NCBI GenBank assembly: GCA_004154925.1
Contig: QJNS01000042.1
Span: 124,001 to 188,000 of the forward strand
DNA: 64,000 nt
Source of the DNA: Monosporascus cannonballus
Taxonomy: Eukaryota; Ascomycota; Sordariomycetes; Xylariales
Reading direction: 5' to 3'
Numbering within the stretch: position 1 is the stretch's first letter; each line of letters starts with the position of its first letter. Below, one piece after another: positions 59,182 to 64,000 of this stretch. Under the pieces are notes generated by a model. It did no database searches and had not been told where the DNA came from. It was given only the letters and a program-made list of their open reading frames with translations. The translations under genes and the position numbers were made by a program.

Positions 59182-59331
59182 TTTTACGACCCAACCGGTT
59201 TCGGCTTATAAAAACGATCGCAATAAGGATAATACGACCCACTTTAGGAGTTACGTAATTAAGTGATGACTGGGAAGGCAGTGATCAAAGCTGATTAGTA
59301 ATAATGATAATCATAACGCCGAAAGTAATTA
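59182..59331 (+). repeat. Family A LTR fragment (type-1 core), gag-pol-strand plus
   Basis: It starts TTTTACGACCCAACC and matches the first 150 bp of the LTR at 35050-35442 (TACGACCC, TTACGTAA, GTGAT blocks). It is cut at 59331 by the start of A5, so A5 inserted into an older type-1 LTR of opposite orientation. The rest would lie beyond A5, outside the window. Confidence 0.7.
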
Positions 59332-59722
59332 TGTAACGGCTAGGGGGTTTAACTAACTACTAAACCTTAGTTATACTGGTTTATATTAGCAAGGTATTAT
59401 AGGACTTTATAATAATAAATAATTTAGTTATGTTTTTAAATATTAAAGGCGCAAAAAATATTATAAATGATTAATATTAATAAGTATCAAAGTTAATATT
59501 ATTTAAATTATGGAAATAATAAATAAATATATTTTGATTTTTTTGTCGTTATTTATTTCTACTAAATAAGGCTTTATTAAACGATTACTTAATATTGCTT
59601 AATCGTACTTAGTCGCATTTAGTTAATATCCGTTAAGTATTAATTACGTAAGTTTCGATTAAGGTAATTTCGTAATTTTGGTTAAACCGTTTTCGCAGGC
59701 CCAACTGGCTTAGGTTATAATA
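59332..59722 (-). repeat. 3' LTR of A5 (CTTAATCG-type core)
   Basis: This 391-bp repeat runs from TGTAACGGC to GGTTATAATA. Its core (about 59565-59640) consists of short CTTAATATTG/CTTAATCGTA/CTTAGTCGCA repeats not seen in the other LTRs. Confidence 0.82.
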
Positions 59723-59791
59723 TGATCTTCCTTTTTTCCAAATCTTGCTCTTAAATCTTTTTCTTTTTTTGGTAAGCCTTTTTCCTTTAAG

Positions 59792-60299
59792 ATGTTAACC
59801 CGTATTACTAAAAATCGTCGTCAAGTTCTTTCGTGCATTACGTAACGTTAAAATCTGCTTTTTATCTCCGACGATTTTAAATTTAAAGTTATGCCATACT
59901 TTTAGTATTTTCTTAAAAGCTGAAAATGCGAGAAAATAGAAAATGTTTCCAAATAAAAAACGTACGTTAAACGCAATTATCTTTGCGATACTAATAACGT
60001 TCCTTCATTTTCCTTAAAAAATATTCGTACCGAAAATTAACGTTTAAAACGCGAAACAGTTTTTACAAAAAAACATTTTTTGGAAATGTAAAAACGTTAT
60101 TAACAAGAAACAAATAAGGCTATTACGCGGTTAATCCGTTTTCGAAAACAGAAAACGTTTTTTCTTTCGAAAAAAAATTAAAATGGTACAGTTGGAATTA
60201 CAGTTACTAAAGGAGTTGGAAAAGCAGGAACGCCAGGAGCAGGCCAACGCCGAGATTTTCTTAGCCGCCTTAGCTTTTTTTTTAAGCTACCTGGCGTAA
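59792..60299 (+). pseudogene. Additional antisense ORF (A5 copy), best-preserved coiled coil
   Basis: The start ATG is intact and followed by LTRITKNRRQVL. The motif region reads Y-x2-Y-x6-C. The C-terminal half is little mutated from 60180 on: KIKMVQLELQLLKELEKQER, QEQANAEIFLAALAFFLSYL, then TAA. Heptad-like Leu/Ile and Glu/Lys spacing supports a coiled coil. Frameshifts separate the parts. It lies opposite to gag-pol next to the 3' LTR, as in the other copies. Confidence 0.6.
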
Positions 60300-63200
60300 C
60301 CTGGCTGCTGGAAAACGTCGAGTAGGACATAATTATCTCCGGTAATTCCGTTATTATTGGTAAAAGTTTTTTAATAGACGCTAAGTGTTAATAAAAGTTT
60401 TAATAAATTCCCAGGTATTTTCGGAATCCGCATGTTTTTTTCATTTAATTAGGTACTGGGTAAATCCATTTTATTTTCATATGTCGAAATTTATTTTATT
60501 TCGTAAACTTATTCGTTTTTTACCTTTATATTGTTTTATACAGTATGTATTTTGATTATGTCTGTCATTAAATCGAAAAAAATATAAAAGTTTAAATGGA
60601 ATTTAACCTTTGCTGAAACTTTTAATTAATAATTATTTACTAAAATCTTTTTGGCCATTTTATATAAACTAATATATTTAAAATCCAATTTTTTGTTACG
60701 TTTTTTTATTTAAATATTTTTGGTAATGAAAAAACCTATTTTCTCCTTTTCGAAAGTTATTTCTTTAATTTTTTTAATTATAATACTTATTTATTTAATT
60801 TCGTACAAGTTTTAATTCCGTTTTTATTTCTTAATACAATTATTGTAATTATTCTAACGTAAAAATTGCTTTAATATTAATTAAACTGTCGTTTTATAAT
60901 CTTTTTATAAACTTTTTAAATAACACCGAAATTTATATTTGTTAAAATTATCTTACCCTTGGTATAATAACTGGTATTATAAATTAATTATGCGATTAAT
61001 AATTTCTTAATTTAATTATTATATTCGTAATTAATATAATATCATAAATAAGTTTATAAAATTTAATTTATTCGTTTTATTTATTTATTTATCTAAAATT
61101 GAAATACGCTGGATAACTTATAATTTAAACCGATTTATATTATTCAGTTTTGCCAGTATTTTTATATAAATATTAATTTTTTATTTGAAATAATTTCTAT
61201 ACGTAATCCGTATATATTAAATATATGGTTAAAAATATATATTACTTATACGGCATTTTTAAGCCTATAATATAATAAAAAATACGAAACATTTATAAAT
61301 CGATCAACGATTATAACATTGCTATCGTAATATATTTTTATATTTAAATTTTTTTATTTAAAAAATTTCATAACAAAATTCAATATAATTATATATTATA
61401 ATCGCTTTGCGATTAATAATAATTATAATTTTCCGCAAGGTTTATGTGACCGAATTTATACATTAACATAAATATCGTATTACCGTATAACCTTTTATAC
61501 CGTTAATTTTATTTGAGGAAAAAAAATATATGTGTTAAAGCCGTTTTAAAGTTTTATAAATCTTTAGATATTTATGTAACTAATATTCGTATATTTTTCG
61601 TACTAAATTCTTTTAATACTTTATGGAATTTATATTTTATTTGTTTTTTTATTTTTTAGGGAAAGTATTAGTATATTATTAAACCTTACGATATATGTCG
61701 AAACGTATTACCTGAATTATTTTAATCTGTTATAAGCGTAAATATCTTTTTATAATAATATCGAAAATTTTATAATTAATTTCAATTATTTTCCATTTGA
61801 ATTTTAATCGTTTACTGAAAATATTTATTTTATTATTTTTAAAATCTTTTTTATATATAATAAAGAAATCGAAATTCGTTAACTTTTCCGTATAAAAAAT
61901 TATTGTTTTATGAATTTTCTAATTATAATAAGTTAGGTAAAATTTTGATAATTCGTATAAACCTTAATTTGCTATAAACTTCCATTTAGGAAATACTTAA
62001 ATCTTCGGAATACCATGATAATAGTCATAAATCCTTTTTCTGAAATACTGTAATTAAATTTAATACTTTTTATATTTATACGAAAAAAATATGACAAGGT
62101 GTAATTTCTCTTAATTATTTTATGATCCGATTATTATATTTAATACATAAACTAAAATATCGGTTTTTAATTTAATGAAATGGTTTAAATCGTACATAAT
62201 TAATATTAATTTCTAATAATTATATTTTTAATATTCCGAAATATTTTTTCCGTATTTGATATTTATTTAAATTCTTTTTTTGTAAAATTCGTTAAAAATA
62301 TAACGATTTTGTTAGAATTTCAAATAAATCTTTTATAATAATGGGCGAATTTAAAAAATATTTATACCTTTTTAATTATTATTAACGTTTATTATTTTGT
62401 AATTATAATAATCTTTTTAAGGTTTATCATCATATATTTTAAAATTATAATACCTTTTAAATATTTTATTTGTTATTTATTAAATTCTTTTTTTTTCTAT
62501 ATTAATAAATAATTTTATATTTTATAAAATTTAAAAAGTTTTACAAACCCATTTTACGTATATTTTTGCCGATTTTAAAAAAATATAATTATAGTGGAAA
62601 TGATATTTACAGAAAATAAGAAGGTATTTTGGTAATATATTATTTATTATCCGTTAAGAGGTTATTAATACATTTGTAAATCTTATTAACATAATTAAAT
62701 ATTTAAAAATTTGTATTTCGCTTTGAAAATTATTTTTTGTTTATGTTTTTTTAATTTTAATAAAATTGTATTTAATTTAAAAATGACTATTATAAATTAT
62801 TTAGTGTTATAAAGTTGGTTTTTCATTTCCGTAATGAACCATAATAATATTTTTTAATTATTGTTAATTAATTATAAATCGCAATTTTATATTTTTTTTG
62901 GTACGAAAAATATCCAGTATTTTGCTGTGAACTTCGATAGTCCAATTTATTTTCTTTGTAACCGACTTTTTAAGTATCTTTTTAAAATTTGTAGTTCGTT
63001 TCCGTTAAAATTATGAATAAGGTAAAACTTCGTCGAAAATCCGTTTTTGAAAATTATCTTATAATTTTATTCGTTATATTCTAATAGTTTCGAATTTAGT
63101 TTTGTTAACAAGTTGTTTATATATATAATATTATAATAATATATTAATATATATTTTTAATTTTTAACGTTATTATTTTTATATTTTTTAGATCCTTATT

Positions 63201-64000
63201 TAATTGCTTTAACTTTGCTTTAATAAAAATAGTAATACGCTTTAATGTTTTTTTTAATAATTAATTCTTTTTATTTTTTAAAGTAATAAAATATCTGTCG
63301 TATTTTTATGTTTATATTCGTTATTATCATCGATCGAACACTAAGATTTTAATTTCTTTTTTTATTTATTAATAAAAAGTAAAGTGAATTTTATATAGTT
63401 AATTTTTCCGTTAATTAAAATTTCGTACCAACGTATTTACAAATAACTTTGAATTTATATCGTAATTCCTAAATAAAATAATATCGAAGTTAATTATTTC
63501 ATTTCATTTTTGGATAGAAATTTCGAAATAATTAATTTTACGTATAACCTTTCCGTTATCAGAAGTAAACTTCTAATTTTCGGTATTTATTGATATATAA
63601 AGTTTTAACTTATATATATATAATTATATAAATGTATTAATTATAGCCGGTATAATATTATTTATACGAAAAGTTCCGTAATTTATTATTGTAATATATT
63701 AATACGTCTCGATTCGTATTTCCAAAGTAATAAAGTTATTAGTATTTTTTATCGTCGCTTTACAGTTGTTTTTAGGAATTGTTTTTAATTTTTCTGAGTT
63801 TCGGTATTTTGCAAATTTTTATAAGTAATTTTTTTTCTTTTAAGTTTTCTTCGAATCTATCGAGTTTTATTTATGTTTTTTTCGTTTAACGCGTTAAATT
63901 ATTATATTTATCGTTATTGTCGACATAGTATTCTTTTAAATTGTATTAATTATTTTGAATTTTGTTGTAATTTTCTGTTATTAAATATATTATTTTTTTG

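Larger units (their letters stand above)
59332..64000 (-). mobile_element. Family A Ty3/gypsy element A5, right part outside window
   Basis: The left, 3' LTR (59332-59722) is followed by the antisense ORF, a chromodomain (about 60345-60500), integrase (C-terminal LDFKYI near 60680) and RNase H/RT (junction near 62155), all colinear with A2 and A4. The window ends within the gag region, before the 5' LTR. The possible left target duplication AATTA (59327-59331) cannot be tested. Confidence 0.88.

Noticed and set aside
1..64000. Mitochondrial DNA as explanation for the AT content
   Set aside because: The window holds LTR retrotransposons with 5-bp duplications, nuclear gene relics and CpA-to-TpA signatures, and no mitochondrial genes or tRNA clusters.
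1..64000. CRISPR array, rRNA or tRNA genes
   Set aside because: No regular spacer-repeat series and no rRNA or tRNA-like sequence was seen; the tandem repeats at 39183 and 58536 have no unique spacers.

Overview
The window reads as a repeat-dense, strongly AT-rich compartment of a filamentous ascomycete (Pezizomycotina) genome that has been through repeat-induced point mutation (RIP). The reasons are the TpA-rich, CpA-poor sequence; coding frames whose breaks are almost all TAA/TAG where CAA/CAG would fit; Cys codons turned into Tyr codons; and fungal-type gene relics. No intact long gene was found. The species cannot be named from the sequence.

Most of the window is nested LTR retrotransposons. 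Family A is a Ty3/gypsy chromodomain element of about 6.6 kb. It occurs as A1 (1-3909, runs off the left edge), A2 (4385-10986), A3 (12437-19080), A4 (43382-50052) and A5 (59332-64000, runs off the right edge), all with gag-pol on the minus strand, and as A6 (20831-35442) with gag-pol on the plus strand. Family B is a second chromodomain gypsy element: a full copy (25534-32874, two 437-bp LTRs, ATATA target duplication) sits inside A6, and a fragment lies at 3910-4384. A Ty1/copia element on the minus strand (19734-20830 plus 35443 to about 38720) is split by A6. Target-site duplications prove four insertions: TTAAT (A3), TAAAA (A4), AATAA (A6) and ATATA (B).

Between the elements lie relics of cellular genes. 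A fungal P-loop/patatin-associated type gene (11245-12436 and 19086-19603) is cut by A3; removing the element with one TTAAT restores the frame. Further right, on the minus strand, are a BCS1-type AAA ATPase pseudogene (about 41800-43060) and the C-terminal part of an insulin-degrading-enzyme (M16) pseudogene (40743 to about 41560). A TPR fragment lies at 53580-53810, and unrecognised degenerate ORFs lie at 55120-55880 (minus) and 57397-57939 (plus). A TA-flanked 120-bp inverted-repeat element, two 130-bp short elements, a 51-bp tandem repeat and a 15-bp tandem repeat complete the picture.

The most interesting signal is shared by families A and B. Between the chromodomain and the 3' LTR each carries an additional ORF on the opposite strand to gag-pol. 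It has a basic N-terminus, a spaced cysteine motif (C-x2-C-x6/7-C-x8-C-x2-C, many Cys now Tyr) and a charged coiled-coil C-terminal half. It is recognisable in six copies of two families. The second unusual signal is the modular LTR of family A: conserved ends flank an exchangeable core of short tandem repeats that differs in sequence and copy number between elements.
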